A stretch of DNA of 47,500 nucleotides from Lachnospiraceae bacterium. GTDB taxonomy: Bacteria; Bacillota; Clostridia; Lachnospirales; Lachnospiraceae. The notes beneath the pieces were generated by a model. It saw only the letters and a list, made by a program, of their open reading frames with translations, made no database searches and was not told the origin of the DNA. Position 1 is the stretch's first letter. Each line of letters opens with the position of its first letter. Below, one piece after another: positions 1 to 12,484 of this stretch. The DNA lies in assembly GCA_022845895.1 (NCBI GenBank), contig AP025573.1, positions 1 through 47,500 of the forward strand. The letters are read 5' to 3'. The position numbers and the translations under genes were made by a program.

Positions 1-50
1 CATGAATAATCGTTGCTTAAATAGTGATTTTGATGTAAAATGTAAAGAAC

Positions 51-100
51 GGGTTTATGCTTAAAACCCTTTTAAATGGAAAGATTAGGAGTTTACCGGA
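51..100 (+). promoter_or_regulatory. dnaA leader with small hairpin and ribosome site
   Basis: The 100 bases before dnaA hold a small inverted repeat (GGGTTT at 51-56, AAACCC at 64-69) followed by four T, and a ribosome site AGGAG at 87-91, nine bases before the ATG. No convincing -35/-10 pair is visible, so the dnaA promoter probably lies upstream of the window. The hairpin is short and could be chance. Confidence 0.4.
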
Positions 101-1489
101 ATGAACATTGTGAAGGAAAAATGGCAGGAGATTATAGAGCATCTTAGAATCGAGCATGGGTTGTCCAACGTATCTTTCTCTACATGGATCCAGCCTTTAA
201 AGGTTTATGACGTTATAGAAACCACGGTATTCATACTTGTCAATATGAATGCAAGTGTGGAATATATCGAAAAGAAGTATCTGCTCCCTCTTAAAGTCTG
301 TATTGCAGAGATTACGGGAACGGAATATGAGGTTATATTCTTATCTGAAGATGATGAAAGAATCGATGAGATTCAGAATATGGCCATTGAAGCGAGCCAG
401 AAGAAAAAGTCGAAGTCCGCAGCCGAGAAGGCCGGGCTTAATCCAAAGTACACTTTCGATACGTTTGTCGTAGGCGGCAACAACAACTTTGCCCATGCGG
501 CTTCCCTGGCGGTAGCGGAATCACCGGGAGAAGTATACAATCCTCTTTTCCTATACGGAGGCGTAGGATTGGGAAAGACCCATCTCATGCATTCAATCGC
601 ACATTTTATATTGGAAAATAGTCCAAAGAAGAAGGTCCTGTATGTAACGAGCGAAACGTTTACAAATGAGCTGATTGACGCACTGAAGAATGGTAAGACG
701 GCCGGCAATGAGTCGGCCATGTCAAAGTTCCGCGACAAGTATAGAAATAATGATGTTCTTCTGATAGACGACATACAATTTATAATAGGAAAAGAAAGTA
801 CCCAGGAAGAATTTTTCCACACGTTCAACCATCTCCATACTTCTGGAAAACAGATTATCATTTCAAGTGATAAGCCTCCCAAGGATATCGAGACATTGGA
901 GGCACGGCTACGCACCCGGTTCGAGTGGGGGCTTATCGCGGATATCTCGGCTCCGAATTATGAGACAAGGATGGCAATCCTTCAGAAGAAGATCGAACTC
1001 GACAAACTGGAAAAATATAATATACCTCAGGATGTCATCGAATATATCGCTACTAATATAAAGACAAACATCCGGGAGCTGGAAGGTTCCCTGAATAAGC
1101 TGATAGCGCTGTACAAGCTGAATAACAATGCCACTGAGATAGATATCACCCTAGCTTCTGAAGCTCTGAAAGATATCATATCCTCCAAAAACAACAGGGA
1201 AGTGACGCCCGAACTCATACTTGATATCGTTTCCGAGCATTTCGGCGTATCCATCGTCGATTTGAAAAGCAATAAACGAAATGCAGACATATCCAACCCA
1301 CGGCAGATTGCGATGTATCTTATCCGCTCCATGACAGACACGCCATTGAAATCAATCGGCATCTTCCTGGGAGGGAAAGACCATTCCACAGTAAAGCATG
1401 GAGTTGACAAGATAACAAAAGAAGTCACGACTGATGAAACGTTATCGAATACGGTAAGCATCATAAAGAAGAAAATTAATCCGGCTTAA
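101..1489 (+). CDS. dnaA: Chromosomal replication initiator DnaA
   Basis: DnaA binds DnaA boxes at oriC, melts the origin with ATP bound, and loads the helicase. The 462 aa match the usual length. Domain I covers about residues 1-85, followed by a Lys/Ser-rich linker (about 95-110). The AAA+ core has Walker A GGVGLGKT near 153-160 and Walker B VLLIDD near 219-224. Domain IV at the C-terminus carries the DnaA signature GGKDHSTVKHG, which reads DnaA boxes. The ATG at 101 has AGGAG nine bases upstream. It is the first gene of the canonical dnaA-dnaN-recF-gyrBA block, and putative DnaA boxes follow immediately, so autoregulation is plausible. Confidence 0.98.
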   Translation: MNIVKEKWQEIIEHLRIEHGLSNVSFSTWIQPLKVYDVIETTVFILVNMNASVEYIEKKYLLPLKVCIAEITGTEYEVIFLSEDDERIDEIQNMAIEASQKKKSKSAAEKAGLNPKYTFDTFVVGGNNNFAHAASLAVAESPGEVYNPLFLYGGVGLGKTHLMHSIAHFILENSPKKKVLYVTSETFTNELIDALKNGKTAGNESAMSKFRDKYRNNDVLLIDDIQFIIGKESTQEEFFHTFNHLHTSGKQIIISSDKPPKDIETLEARLRTRFEWGLIADISAPNYETRMAILQKKIELDKLEKYNIPQDVIEYIATNIKTNIRELEGSLNKLIALYKLNNNATEIDITLASEALKDIISSKNNREVTPELILDIVSEHFGVSIVDLKSNKRNADISNPRQIAMYLIRSMTDTPLKSIGIFLGGKDHSTVKHGVDKITKEVTTDETLSNTVSIIKKKINPA

Positions 1490-1736
1490 TGTTAATAAAA
1501 TTGTGGACAACCTATGGATATCTCTTGTTGCAGAAATAAAATAGTGAATTACGAAAAAGTTATCCAAACAGCATCCACATATAACCCCGTCACATTCCAC
1601 ACAGTTATGAGATGCCAAAACAATGGCAGCCAGAGGGCTCAGGATGGTTATCCTCTTTTCCACAGCCCCTAATAAGAAGAATACGGAAATCTTTTATATA
1701 TTTATATATTAGCGCCGCACGAAAGGAGTTATACAC
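1490..1736. other. Putative oriC: DnaA boxes and AT-rich stretch between dnaA and dnaN
   Basis: This 247-bp gap has no gene. Sites near the DnaA box consensus TTATCCACA are TTGTCCACA at 1502-1510 (minus strand), TTATCCAAA at 1560-1568, GCATCCACA at 1571-1579, TTTTCCACA at 1656-1664 and TTATACACA at 1729-1737. All have one mismatch except the third, which has two. A run of only A and T (1692-1710) close to dnaN could be the unwinding element. The position matches origins mapped in other Firmicutes. Function here is inferred; further boxes may lie upstream of dnaA, outside the window. Confidence 0.75.
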
Positions 1737-2843
1737 ATGAAGATTATATGCAGCAAATCAAACCTTGTAAAAGGAGTCAGCATCGTATCCAAAGCTGTCC
1801 CTTCTAAGACGACAATGCCAATACTGGAGTGTATCCTTATTGATGCTACTACTGACATTATCAAATTGACAGCAAATGATATGGAACTGGGAATACAGAC
1901 AGAGATAGAGGGAGAGATTGCAGAACGTGGGATGATTGCTATCGATGCAAAAATCTTTTCAGAAATCGTAAGAAAACTTCCGGACAATGATATCGTAATC
2001 GAAACGGATGCAAATCTTCAGACAGTCATTACCTGTGAAAAGGCAAAGTTCGATCTGTCAGGAAAGCCAGGAGAAGAGTTCTCATACCTGCCAATTATAG
2101 AGAAAGAGGAGTCGATAGAAATATCACAGTTTACTTTGAAAGAAGTAATCCGGCAGACTATCTTTTCAATTGCCGATACAGAGAGCAACAAATTAATGAC
2201 TGGTGAACTGTTCGAGATAAAAGACAGTATCTTAAGAGTCGTATCTCTTGATGGACACAGAATATCTATCCGCAAGATAGAATTGAGAAATGAAGTCGCA
2301 GACAAGAAGCTAGTCGTACCAGGCAAGACCCTTACGGAAGTGAGCAAGATACTTTCCGGAGAGGCAGAAAGCATGGTGAATATCTCATACACGAATAACC
2401 ATATTGTATTTGAGTTTGACCAGACAATCGTAGTCTCAAGGCTCATAGAAGGCGAATACTTCAAGATTGACCAGATGCTTTCCAGCGATTATGAGACAAA
2501 AGTGAGAATCAACAAGAGAGAGCTGCTCAGTTGTATCGACAGGGCGACGCTTCTCGTAAAAGAAGGAGATAAGAAGCCGATTATCATCAATATTGGCGAC
2601 GAGATCATGGAGCTGAAGATCAAGTCGCAGATCGGCTCTATGAACGAGGAGATAGTGATTGAAAAAGAAGGGAAGGATCTTCTTATCGGATTTAATCCGA
2701 AGTTTCTTATCGATGCGCTTCGTGTCATCGATGATGAAGAAGTCACACTTTATCTCATGAATGCAAAAGCTCCATGTTTCATAAAAGACGACGGGGAGAA
2801 CTATATCTATCTGATTCTGCCGGTAAATTTTAATGCAGCATAA
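1737..2843 (+). CDS. dnaN: DNA polymerase III beta subunit (sliding clamp)
   Basis: The beta clamp is a ring-shaped dimer that tethers DNA polymerase III to DNA and recruits repair proteins. The 368 aa are typical and divide into three clamp folds. The start MKIICSKSNL and the C-terminal LILPVN (before the last residues) are family hallmarks. The ATG at 1737 follows GAAAGGAG with about 9 bases of spacing, and a DnaA-box-like sequence overlaps the start. It lies 247 bp after dnaA across the putative origin. Confidence 0.97.
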   Translation: MKIICSKSNLVKGVSIVSKAVPSKTTMPILECILIDATTDIIKLTANDMELGIQTEIEGEIAERGMIAIDAKIFSEIVRKLPDNDIVIETDANLQTVITCEKAKFDLSGKPGEEFSYLPIIEKEESIEISQFTLKEVIRQTIFSIADTESNKLMTGELFEIKDSILRVVSLDGHRISIRKIELRNEVADKKLVVPGKTLTEVSKILSGEAESMVNISYTNNHIVFEFDQTIVVSRLIEGEYFKIDQMLSSDYETKVRINKRELLSCIDRATLLVKEGDKKPIIINIGDEIMELKIKSQIGSMNEEIVIEKEGKDLLIGFNPKFLIDALRVIDDEEVTLYLMNAKAPCFIKDDGENYIYLILPVNFNAA

Positions 2844-2878
2844 TCAATAAGCACAACATTGCAAGTAAGGAAAATAAT

Positions 2879-3077
2879 ATGCAGAGTATAAAATTGAGAG
2901 AAGAATTCATCAAGCTTGGACAGGCGCTCAAGGCTGCAGGCCTGGTGGATTCCGGCGTTGAGGCCAAAGAAGCGATCCAGGACGGTCTCGTCCGGGTCAA
3001 TGGAGAGACAGATACCCGCCGTGGAAGAAAGCTCCATGCCGGCGATGTGGTAACATTTGACGGGGAAGAAATAAAAA

Positions 3078-3088
<11 letters not shown>
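2879..3088 (+). CDS. yaaA: S4-domain RNA-binding protein YaaA
   Basis: This small 69-aa protein is almost entirely one S4 RNA-binding domain. The motif GLVDSGVEAKEAIQDGLVRV, followed by NGETDTRRGRKLHAGD, is the S4 core that contacts structured RNA. Orthologues sit between dnaN and recF in most Firmicutes and have been linked to ribosome maturation. The ATG at 2879 has TAAGG at 2866-2870. Its last 11 bases overlap the recF start, suggesting coupled translation. Confidence 0.93.
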
Positions 3089-6108
<3,020 letters not shown>

Positions 6109-6118
6109 GAGGTAAACG

Positions 6119-8608
6119 ATGGAAGATAATATATTTGATAAAGTCCATGAAGTGGATTTGAAAAAGACGATGGAGACCTCCTATATCGACTATGCCATGA
6201 GCGTAATCGCATCACGTGCACTGCCGGATGTAAGAGATGGCATGAAGCCGGTACAGAGAAGGATTCTCTATTCCATGATTGAATTGAACAACGGCCCGGA
6301 TAAGCCGCACAGGAAATGTGCCCGTATCGTGGGTGATACGATGGGTAAATACCATCCACACGGCGACAGTTCCATCTACGGAGCGCTTGTCAATATGGCC
6401 CAGGAATGGACTACAAGATATCCGCTCGTGGACGGACACGGCAACTTTGGTTCGGTGGACGGTGACGGCGCAGCTGCCATGCGTTATACGGAGGCAAGGC
6501 TGAGCAAGATATCGATGGAACTGACTGCAGATATCAACAAAGACACGGTAGACTTTATACCGAATTTTGACGAGACAGAAAAGGAACCGGCGGTACTTCC
6601 TGCCAGATTCCCCAATCTGCTCGTCAACGGTACATCCGGTATCGCGGTCGGAATGGCCACGAATATACCGCCACACAATCTGGCTGAAGTTATCAATGCA
6701 GTTGTCAAAATCATCGATGACGAGATAGAAGATAATGAAGCGACGACGATTGAGGATATACTTAAGGTGATAAAAGGTCCCGATTTCCCGACCGGAGGAA
6801 TGATACTCGGCACAAGAGGCATAGAGGAAGCATACCGGACCGGCCGTGGAAAAGTCCGCGTCCGCGCGGTGACCGACATCGAGACGATGCCAAACGGAAA
6901 GAGCCGTATTATCGTGACAGAACTTCCATACATGGTCAATAAAGCCCGTCTCATTGAAAAGATTGCAGAACTGGTACGTGATAAGAAGATTGATGGAATT
7001 ACCGATCTGAGCGACCAGTCAAACAGGGAAGGTATGCGTGTTTGTATCGAACTGAGGCGGGATGCCAATGCAAATGTTATACTGAACCAGCTGTATAAGC
7101 ATACGCAGCTGCAGGATACGTTCGGCGTAATCATGCTTGCCCTTGTCAACAACGAGCCGAGAGTCATGAATGTTCTTGATATGCTGAATTATTATCTGCA
7201 GCATCAGGAAGAAGTCGTGACACGGCGTACAAAATATGAGCTAAACAAAGCAGAAGAACGTGCACATATCCTGGAAGGATTGCTGATAGCTCTTGATAAT
7301 ATTGATGAGGTTATCAGAATCATCAGAGGTTCAGACAATGTCCAGGCCGCAAAAGCTGAATTGATGGAACGCTTCGGCTTATCCGACGTACAGTCACAGG
7401 CCATCGTGGACATGCGTCTGCGTGCCCTGACAGGTTTGGAAAGGGAGAAGCTTGAAAATGAGTATAAAGAACTCATGAAAAAGATAGGAGAACTGAAAGC
7501 AATCCTTGCAGACAGAAAGCTGCTGCTTGGCGTCATAAGAGAAGAGATTATCGTAATCCGGGATAAATACGGAGATGAAAGAAAGACATCTATCGGCTTT
7601 GATGAATTTGACATCTCTATGGAAGATTTGATACCGAGACAGGATGTAGTCATTACAATGACAAAGCTTGGCTATATCAAACGTATGTCTAATGACACGT
7701 TCAAGGCACAGCACAGGGGCGGCAAAGGCATCAAGGGTATGCAGACACTGGAAGAGGACTATGTAGAAGAACTTTTTATGACGAATACGCACCATTATAT
7801 CATGTTCTTCACCAATACAGGCCGTGTATACCGTCTCAAGGCATATGAGATTCCCGAAGCAGGCAGGACCTCAAGAGGGACCGCAATCATCAATCTTCTG
7901 CAGCTTATGCCGGAAGAGAAAATTACGGCAGTGATTCCGATTGAAGAATATAAAGAGGGCGAATATCTCTTCATGTCTACAAAGAAGGGACTCGTCAAGA
8001 AGACTCCGATAAAAGATTATGCCAATGTGCGCAAGACCGGACTTGCAGCAATCACGCTCAGGGAAGAGGATGAGCTCATAGAGGTCAAGTATACGAACAA
8101 TGAACGTGATATTATCCTTGTGACCAAATATGGTCAGTGCATCCGTTTTAATGAGAGAGATGTACGTTCCACAGGCAGGACATCTATGGGAGTACGGGGA
8201 ATGAACCTGGCAGACCGTGATGAGGTCATCGGCATGCAGCTGGATTCTCAGGGAACGCACTTGCTTATCGTATCTGAAAAAGGTATGGGAAAACGTACGG
8301 AGATGGAAGAGTTCACAAGCCAGAACCGTGGCGGAAAAGGTGTAAAATGCTATAAGATTACGGAAAAGACAGGTAACGTCGTCGGTGTAAAAGCAGTAGA
8401 TTTAGATGATGAGATTATGATCATCAACACAGGCGGCATCATCATCCGCATGAAATGTGATAACATATCCTCTCTTGGCCGTGTGACATCAGGAGTACGG
8501 CTTATCAACCTGCCTGACGGGGATACGGTTGCAAGCATTGCAAAGGTCCGTAAAGGGGACGATGAAGATACGGAAGAAGAACAGGAAGAAAACACAAAAG
8601 AGCAGTAA
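6119..8608 (+). CDS. gyrA: DNA gyrase subunit A
   Basis: GyrA is the DNA-cleaving half of gyrase. The 829 aa include the catalytic Tyr123 in MRYTEAR and a beta-pinwheel C-terminal domain. The GyrA-box appears as QHRGGKG, with a second QNRGGKG further on, and the protein ends in an acidic Asp/Glu tail. In the quinolone-determining region ([10 protein letters not shown]) the position equal to E. coli Ser83 is Ser84, and the position equal to Asp87 is Gly88, a residue that lowers quinolone sensitivity in E. coli. AGGAGG precedes the ATG, and a terminator follows. Confidence 0.98.
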   Translation: MEDNIFDKVHEVDLKKTMETSYIDYAMSVIASRALPDVRDGMKPVQRRILYSMIELNNGPDKPHRKCARIVGDTMGKYHPHGDSSIYGALVNMAQEWTTRYPLVDGHGNFGSVDGDGAAAMRYTEARLSKISMELTADINKDTVDFIPNFDETEKEPAVLPARFPNLLVNGTSGIAVGMATNIPPHNLAEVINAVVKIIDDEIEDNEATTIEDILKVIKGPDFPTGGMILGTRGIEEAYRTGRGKVRVRAVTDIETMPNGKSRIIVTELPYMVNKARLIEKIAELVRDKKIDGITDLSDQSNREGMRVCIELRRDANANVILNQLYKHTQLQDTFGVIMLALVNNEPRVMNVLDMLNYYLQHQEEVVTRRTKYELNKAEERAHILEGLLIALDNIDEVIRIIRGSDNVQAAKAELMERFGLSDVQSQAIVDMRLRALTGLEREKLENEYKELMKKIGELKAILADRKLLLGVIREEIIVIRDKYGDERKTSIGFDEFDISMEDLIPRQDVVITMTKLGYIKRMSNDTFKAQHRGGKGIKGMQTLEEDYVEELFMTNTHHYIMFFTNTGRVYRLKAYEIPEAGRTSRGTAIINLLQLMPEEKITAVIPIEEYKEGEYLFMSTKKGLVKKTPIKDYANVRKTGLAAITLREEDELIEVKYTNNERDIILVTKYGQCIRFNERDVRSTGRTSMGVRGMNLADRDEVIGMQLDSQGTHLLIVSEKGMGKRTEMEEFTSQNRGGKGVKCYKITEKTGNVVGVKAVDLDDEIMIINTGGIIIRMKCDNISSLGRVTSGVRLINLPDGDTVASIAKVRKGDDEDTEEEQEENTKEQ

Positions 8609-8614
8609 GTAGTA

Positions 8615-8649
8615 AAAGGTGGAACCAGTAGTTCAGGTTCCCCCTTTTT
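8615..8649 (+). terminator. Rho-independent terminator after gyrA
   Basis: Arms 8615-8626 and 8636-8647 pair over 12 bases with one mismatch around a 9-base loop, and a T tract ends at 8649. The hairpin begins six bases after the gyrA stop and closes the replication operon. It may also serve the convergent leftward ABC permease. Confidence 0.88.
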
Positions 8650-8660
8650 CGTATATTATG

Positions 8661-9398
8661 TTATTTTACTTCTGCCCGCCTTACGACAGCGAAGCTTGCC
8701 GCAGATAATAGTATAAAAGTAATGATAAAGGACAGGTAAGTAAGAATTAGATTATTGGAGTTAATTCCCATAACGGTTAAAAGAATATCTACAAATGTAT
8801 TCCAGGCTGATGGGAATAACCCGCAGATTAATGGCAGTATGATAAATAACGTTACCGGCAGGCAGATTGCAAAGGGTGTCTTGAAGTGCTTAGGAAGCCG
8901 GTAAAAGATGCCTGCCACAAGATAGCCAAGCAGAAAAAGGCATCCTGTCATGAGAGCAGTCAGCAGCATGTTCATCAAGAATCCCGCTGTCCCGTCCAGC
9001 TTCTCATGGAGAGAAGGGAAAATCATCTGGATGGAAGTATTAACCTTTATATTTTTATAGGATAGTGCCGCAATCTGAATCAACTTAGTCATAAGCCCCT
9101 CTGCAATGGCAAAAACGACGCTGAATATGCCTATCGTACAAAGGCTGCTTTTAAAATATATGTTCCTGCTGAAACCATTTTGTATCAGCATGAGGAAGTG
9201 CTCGCTGAACATGCTGATGCCTGTTATCAGGCATACGAATGCGCCACTCATTCCTATAGATACAGATCCACTTCCAATATTAATCTTTACGAGACTTAGA
9301 CCGATGAAGCCTGCTGCAAAAATGAATAATAAGATGGCAAAATAACAGATAAACACAAGTTTTAAGTCTGATAACTGATATCTCAGTGCTTTTTTCAT
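8661..9398 (-). CDS. ABC-2 type transporter permease subunit
   Basis: This 245-aa, very hydrophobic protein has about six predicted membrane segments, beginning right after a short basic N-terminus and ending in a basic tail (VVRRAEVK). The pattern fits permeases paired with a separate ATPase in YtrA/GntR-controlled systems. It is the last gene of a three-gene leftward operon, 13 bp after the ATPase. The substrate is unknown; related systems respond to envelope stress or export small molecules. No family signature was matched beyond topology and context. Confidence 0.75.
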   Translation of the reverse strand: MKKALRYQLSDLKLVFICYFAILLFIFAAGFIGLSLVKINIGSGSVSIGMSGAFVCLITGISMFSEHFLMLIQNGFSRNIYFKSSLCTIGIFSVVFAIAEGLMTKLIQIAALSYKNIKVNTSIQMIFPSLHEKLDGTAGFLMNMLLTALMTGCLFLLGYLVAGIFYRLPKHFKTPFAICLPVTLFIILPLICGLFPSAWNTFVDILLTVMGINSNNLILTYLSFIITFILLSAASFAVVRRAEVK

Positions 9399-9411
9399 TC
9401 TAATTCCCTCC

Positions 9412-10260
9412 TTATACGCCTGTCAGCTGAATAAATAATTTCTGCAGATCCATGGACGATATCTCCAGTCCGTCAGGGAGTACATCATCCGGCCTACCTA
9501 GAAGATATACGGTTTTCAGGCCCCCAATCGTATCTTCCCCAATCGTTTCCCTGCCTGATATATATGCATTGACCATCGTAGCCGGACCGGATACACAATA
9601 GCCGCCGTTCAGAATATCATCTCTTGATTCATTTTTGATAATCTGTCCGTTTTTTATAATAACGACATGTTCCACAATATTAGTCACCTCTTCAATCAGA
9701 TGGGTTGAAATTACCACGGTAAATGGGTTTTGGGCATACTTCTCGATAAGAAGCCTGTAAAACAGATCTCTGTGGTATGCATCCAGTCCAAGGACAGGTT
9801 CGTCTAAAAATACATATGGAACATTGACGGAAAGAGCCATGATATTCTTAAATATAGACTGATAGCCGGTAGATAAGTTTTTGATTTTCCTTTTTTTAGG
9901 TAGCTCGAATACTTTGCACAGCTTATTTGCATATTCCATATCGAAATCAGGATAGAATTCTTTGCCCCAGAAGAAGGCTTCTTTCACTTTCATTCCCTCT
10001 GGATACAGATTATTTTCATTCACCAGAAAAAAGCGGGATAGCACCTGCTCATTCTCTTTCACAGGCTCGCCGTCTAGCGTCACGGTTCCCTCATCTTGGA
10101 ATATCCGGTTATTGATGATATTCAGAAGCGTAGATTTGCCTGCCCCGTTTCTCCCTAAAAGACCGTAGATCTTACCCTCTTCTAGTTGAATATTTACGTC
10201 AGCCAAAGCTTTTGTGTCTTTAAAAGTCTTGGAAATGCCTTTAATCTCTATTCCTTTCAT
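9412..10260 (-). CDS. ABC transporter ATP-binding protein
   Basis: A 282-aa ATPase powering the neighbouring permease. Walker A is GLLGRNGAGKST, the signature is LSTGYQS (a variant of LSGGQ), and Walker B is VFLDEPVLGLD, followed by the switch His in VISTHLIEEV. The C-terminal ~70 residues are outside the core fold. Its start overlaps the stop of the GntR regulator by 4 bases (ATGA), showing translational coupling. The arrangement resembles the YtrA-YtrB exporter systems of Firmicutes. Confidence 0.9.
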   Translation of the reverse strand: MKGIEIKGISKTFKDTKALADVNIQLEEGKIYGLLGRNGAGKSTLLNIINNRIFQDEGTVTLDGEPVKENEQVLSRFFLVNENNLYPEGMKVKEAFFWGKEFYPDFDMEYANKLCKVFELPKKRKIKNLSTGYQSIFKNIMALSVNVPYVFLDEPVLGLDAYHRDLFYRLLIEKYAQNPFTVVISTHLIEEVTNIVEHVVIIKNGQIIKNESRDDILNGGYCVSGPATMVNAYISGRETIGEDTIGGLKTVYLLGRPDDVLPDGLEISSMDLQKLFIQLTGV

Positions 10261-10625
10261 TTTACAAATCCCCTTTCGATCATCGCGATAATGTCTTCAC
10301 TTGTAATACCTAGCCTTTTGGCTTCCTCTATCAGCTTACAGATATAGCTGTCATAAAACTGACTCTGCCTCTTATCCTTTAATCTCTGTACGGCCCCATT
10401 TGATACAAACATTCCCACACCCCGCTTTTTAAATAAGATTGATTCGTCTACTAGTAGATTAATTCCTTTTAGTGCTGTCGCCGGATTAATTTTATAATTA
10501 ACGGAGAATTCCGTAATGGAAGGAATCTGTTCCTCTTCGTGGAAAGCCCCGGTCAATATGCCATCTTCTATGGTTTCTGCAATCTGTATGAAGATGGGCT
10601 TTTCCTGGTCTAGTTCCTGCTTCAT
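10257..10625 (-). CDS. GntR-family (YtrA-type) transcriptional regulator
   Basis: This 122-aa regulator has an N-terminal winged helix (FIQIAETIEDGILTG, then IPSITEFSVNYKINPATALKG, with the wing near KKRGVGMFV) and only a short C-terminal helical tail. That makes it the YtrA subfamily, which lacks a large effector domain. These usually repress their own exporter operon. It is first in the operon with the ATPase and permease. The ribosome site AGGAGG (minus strand of 10632-10637) and a perfect 8-bp-arm inverted repeat lie just upstream. Confidence 0.9.
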   Translation of the reverse strand: MKQELDQEKPIFIQIAETIEDGILTGAFHEEEQIPSITEFSVNYKINPATALKGINLLVDESILFKKRGVGMFVSNGAVQRLKDKRQSQFYDSYICKLIEEAKRLGITSEDIIAMIERGFVK

Positions 10626-10647
10626 ATTATCCCTCCTATCTTATTTG

Positions 10648-10707
10648 GTTAATTACTTGACTAATTAACTACATATGTATTAAAACACAGATTTACATTT
10701 ATGTCAA
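10648..10707 (-). promoter_or_regulatory. Promoter and likely operator of the GntR-ABC operon
   Basis: On the minus strand, TTGACA (10702-10707) and TTAATA (10678-10683) are 18 bases apart. Between the -10 and the ribosome site lies a perfect inverted repeat, GTTAATTA (10648-10655) and TAATTAAC (10662-10669), with a 6-bp spacer. Its GT...TA/TA...AC ends fit YtrA-type operators. Its position just downstream of the start point suggests autorepression. Confidence 0.7.
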
Positions 10708-10725
10708 CATAATAATTTTCATAAG

Positions 10726-10754
10726 AAAGCTGCCCCTATAAAGGGGCAGCTTTT
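10726..10754 (-). terminator. Terminator hairpin between the diguanylate cyclase gene and the GntR operon
   Basis: Perfect 11-bp arms (10726-10736 and 10743-10753) surround a 6-base loop. The stop codon of the leftward cyclase gene lies in the stem. The T tract is short on the minus strand (TTTCTT) and TTTT on the plus strand. Confidence 0.75.
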
Positions 10755-11925
10755 ATATTGCTTCATTATTATGAAATTCTTTTTTCTGTCTGTACATGGC
10801 GGCATCCGCCCGTTTGAACAGATCCATTAGATTTTTATCTTTTTCAGGATGGAACAGTTCATAGCCAATGGAAAGCGTCAGGGGGATTTCCAGTGCAAGT
10901 TCTGCCGAAAGCTCTGCCAGCCTGCTGTTGACATTTTCTACGAAGCTTTTCATCTCTCCTGCATCCGTATCCCAGAAGAGGATGACAAATTCATCGCCCC
11001 CAAGCCGGTAGGCTGTACTGTTTTTTGTAATCGCAGACTGTATGGCCCTGGCAGCTGTCAGTATAAACACATCGCCGGTGCTGTGGCCTAACCGGTCGTT
11101 GACGAGCTTCAGTCTGTTGAGGTCAGCGATGACGATGCCTATCCCGTCTTTTTTTATCCTGGCATCCAGATTGTTCAAGTCCGTTTCAAAGGCATTGCGA
11201 TTCTTAAGCTCTGTCAGATGGTCCGTATTGGCCAAGTCCTTATAGGCCGGATTTGATACTCTCCGGAAGACGAGGACTGCCGCGGCTGTTCCGACTATAC
11301 AGGTAATGAGGATGATAAACGGCAGAAACAGCTTCATCTTGTGGAAGGTGTCATACTGATGAGCCGCTTCAAACTCGATGCCAAGCACGCCGACAACCTC
11401 ATTTTTATCGTGTATGGGGAAATATGTAATAAATATGTTCCCCCAGTCTGTCTGTTTAATATCATCAGGCAATACGATTTCTCCATTCAGTGCGCGTTCC
11501 ATGTCTTCATATATCTCATGCTCTATCGTATCTCCAGGATAACGAAAATCTGCGGCTTTATAATCCAGTCCGTCTATGACATAGATAAAATTTCCGCTGT
11601 TGTCTTTCTTGGCTGTATATAGATAGCGGACATTTGTTGACATCTTGACGTCTTCCAGCACCTTCTTCATGGAGATATAGGAAAGCTTGTCCATGTCTTC
11701 CTTCGTATTGATATCACGGAAGGTATTTTTGTCCAGGCTGTCTTCAAGATAGTCGTGAATAGCAGTGACTCTCTCCTCAAGATTCCGTATCATGTCCCTG
11801 TATGCCAGAATATATCCTATGTGGAATATGATAGAGGAACAGAATATAGTTGTAATAATAATCAAGATAGACACCTGGACATCTACCCGCCTTATCTTTT
11901 TTCTTAAGTTCTTACCGGTTTTCAC
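10753..11925 (-). CDS. Membrane-bound diguanylate cyclase (GGDEF)
   Basis: Makes the second messenger cyclic di-GMP from two GTP. The 390 aa have a membrane segment at about 17-42, an extracellular sensor region (about 43-198), a second membrane segment (about 199-221) and a cytoplasmic GGDEF domain. The active site RLGGDEF lies at 307-313 and the metal/GTP region is IADLNRLKLVND. The inhibitory site RxxD normally just before GGDEF is absent (T..S there), so product feedback through it is unlikely. The start is a GTG at 11925 with AAAGGA seven bases upstream. The sensed signal is unknown. Confidence 0.92.
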   Translation of the reverse strand: MKTGKNLRKKIRRVDVQVSILIIITTIFCSSIIFHIGYILAYRDMIRNLEERVTAIHDYLEDSLDKNTFRDINTKEDMDKLSYISMKKVLEDVKMSTNVRYLYTAKKDNSGNFIYVIDGLDYKAADFRYPGDTIEHEIYEDMERALNGEIVLPDDIKQTDWGNIFITYFPIHDKNEVVGVLGIEFEAAHQYDTFHKMKLFLPFIILITCIVGTAAAVLVFRRVSNPAYKDLANTDHLTELKNRNAFETDLNNLDARIKKDGIGIVIADLNRLKLVNDRLGHSTGDVFILTAARAIQSAITKNSTAYRLGGDEFVILFWDTDAGEMKSFVENVNSRLAELSAELALEIPLTLSIGYELFHPEKDKNLMDLFKRADAAMYRQKKEFHNNEAI

Positions 11926-11962
11926 TCCCTGTTCCTTTCTATGGCGGTATTGTTAAAGGAGA

Positions 11963-12403
11963 CTATAACTCTCGGATTATAATCTCAGCAACTTTCTTGA
12001 CCGTGTCGGCTACAAACTGCGTACACTGAGCCTTCCTCTCAGGAGAATTCCGCTCCATCCCCCGTGTCAGGACACGGCAGCATGTACCGCCGCAGGTCGA
12101 CTTAAAGTAGTCGTGCAGCTCATTAGTCAGCTCAAAGCAACGGTTAATCTTTTCATCGCCTGGTGTGGTCCGTCCAAAGAAATATCCGATACACATCGTA
12201 CCTCCGGCAAGCGCGCCGCAGATACATCCGCCGCCTCCGAGCCCCCAGGGGAAACCGGAGCTCATCGCTATAGCGTCATCAGACATATCGAGTTCAAAGT
12301 GCTTTTTGATTGCATAGATGATAGATTCCGAACAGGCGAACCCGGAATGAAAGATATCCACAGCGTCCTTTTGCAGCAGCTCCATGTTGATATCAGTAGT
12401 CAT
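11963..12403 (-). CDS. C_GCAxxG_C_C family redox-type protein
   Basis: A 146-aa Cys-rich protein of the family named for its C...GCAxxG...C...C pattern. Visible are CSES early on, GGGGCICGALAGG in the middle and CGGTCCRVL near the end. Members are thought to be redox-active or metal-binding but have no proven reaction. The start is taken at 12403, not the upstream in-frame ATG at 12424, because GGGAGG (minus strand of 12411-12416) lies between them at ideal spacing to the second. A strong promoter reads into it from beside the palindrome at 12483-12568. Confidence 0.85.
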   Translation of the reverse strand: MTTDINMELLQKDAVDIFHSGFACSESIIYAIKKHFELDMSDDAIAMSSGFPWGLGGGGCICGALAGGTMCIGYFFGRTTPGDEKINRCFELTNELHDYFKSTCGGTCCRVLTRGMERNSPERKAQCTQFVADTVKKVAEIIIREL

Positions 12404-12455
12404 GTTATAACCCTCCCATTTCATATATGTAAAATTTTCTAAATCTCTTGGTCAT

Positions 12456-12484
12456 ATTATAGCGTTACTTGTGGAAAAGTTCAA
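12456..12484 (-). promoter_or_regulatory. Promoter for the C_GCAxxG_C_C gene
   Basis: On the minus strand, TTGAAC (12479-12484) and a perfect TATAAT (12456-12461) are 17 bases apart. The first two bases of the -35 box are the end of the long palindrome. Confidence 0.75.

Noticed and set aside
51..73. Hairpin before dnaA as a terminator of an upstream gene
   Set aside because: The stem is only six bases and the upstream context is outside the window, so it cannot be supported.
1027..1464. Long minus-strand open frame inside dnaA, and similar frames inside gyrA, xylB and transporter genes
   Set aside because: These mirror strongly conserved genes on the other strand and lack ribosome sites.
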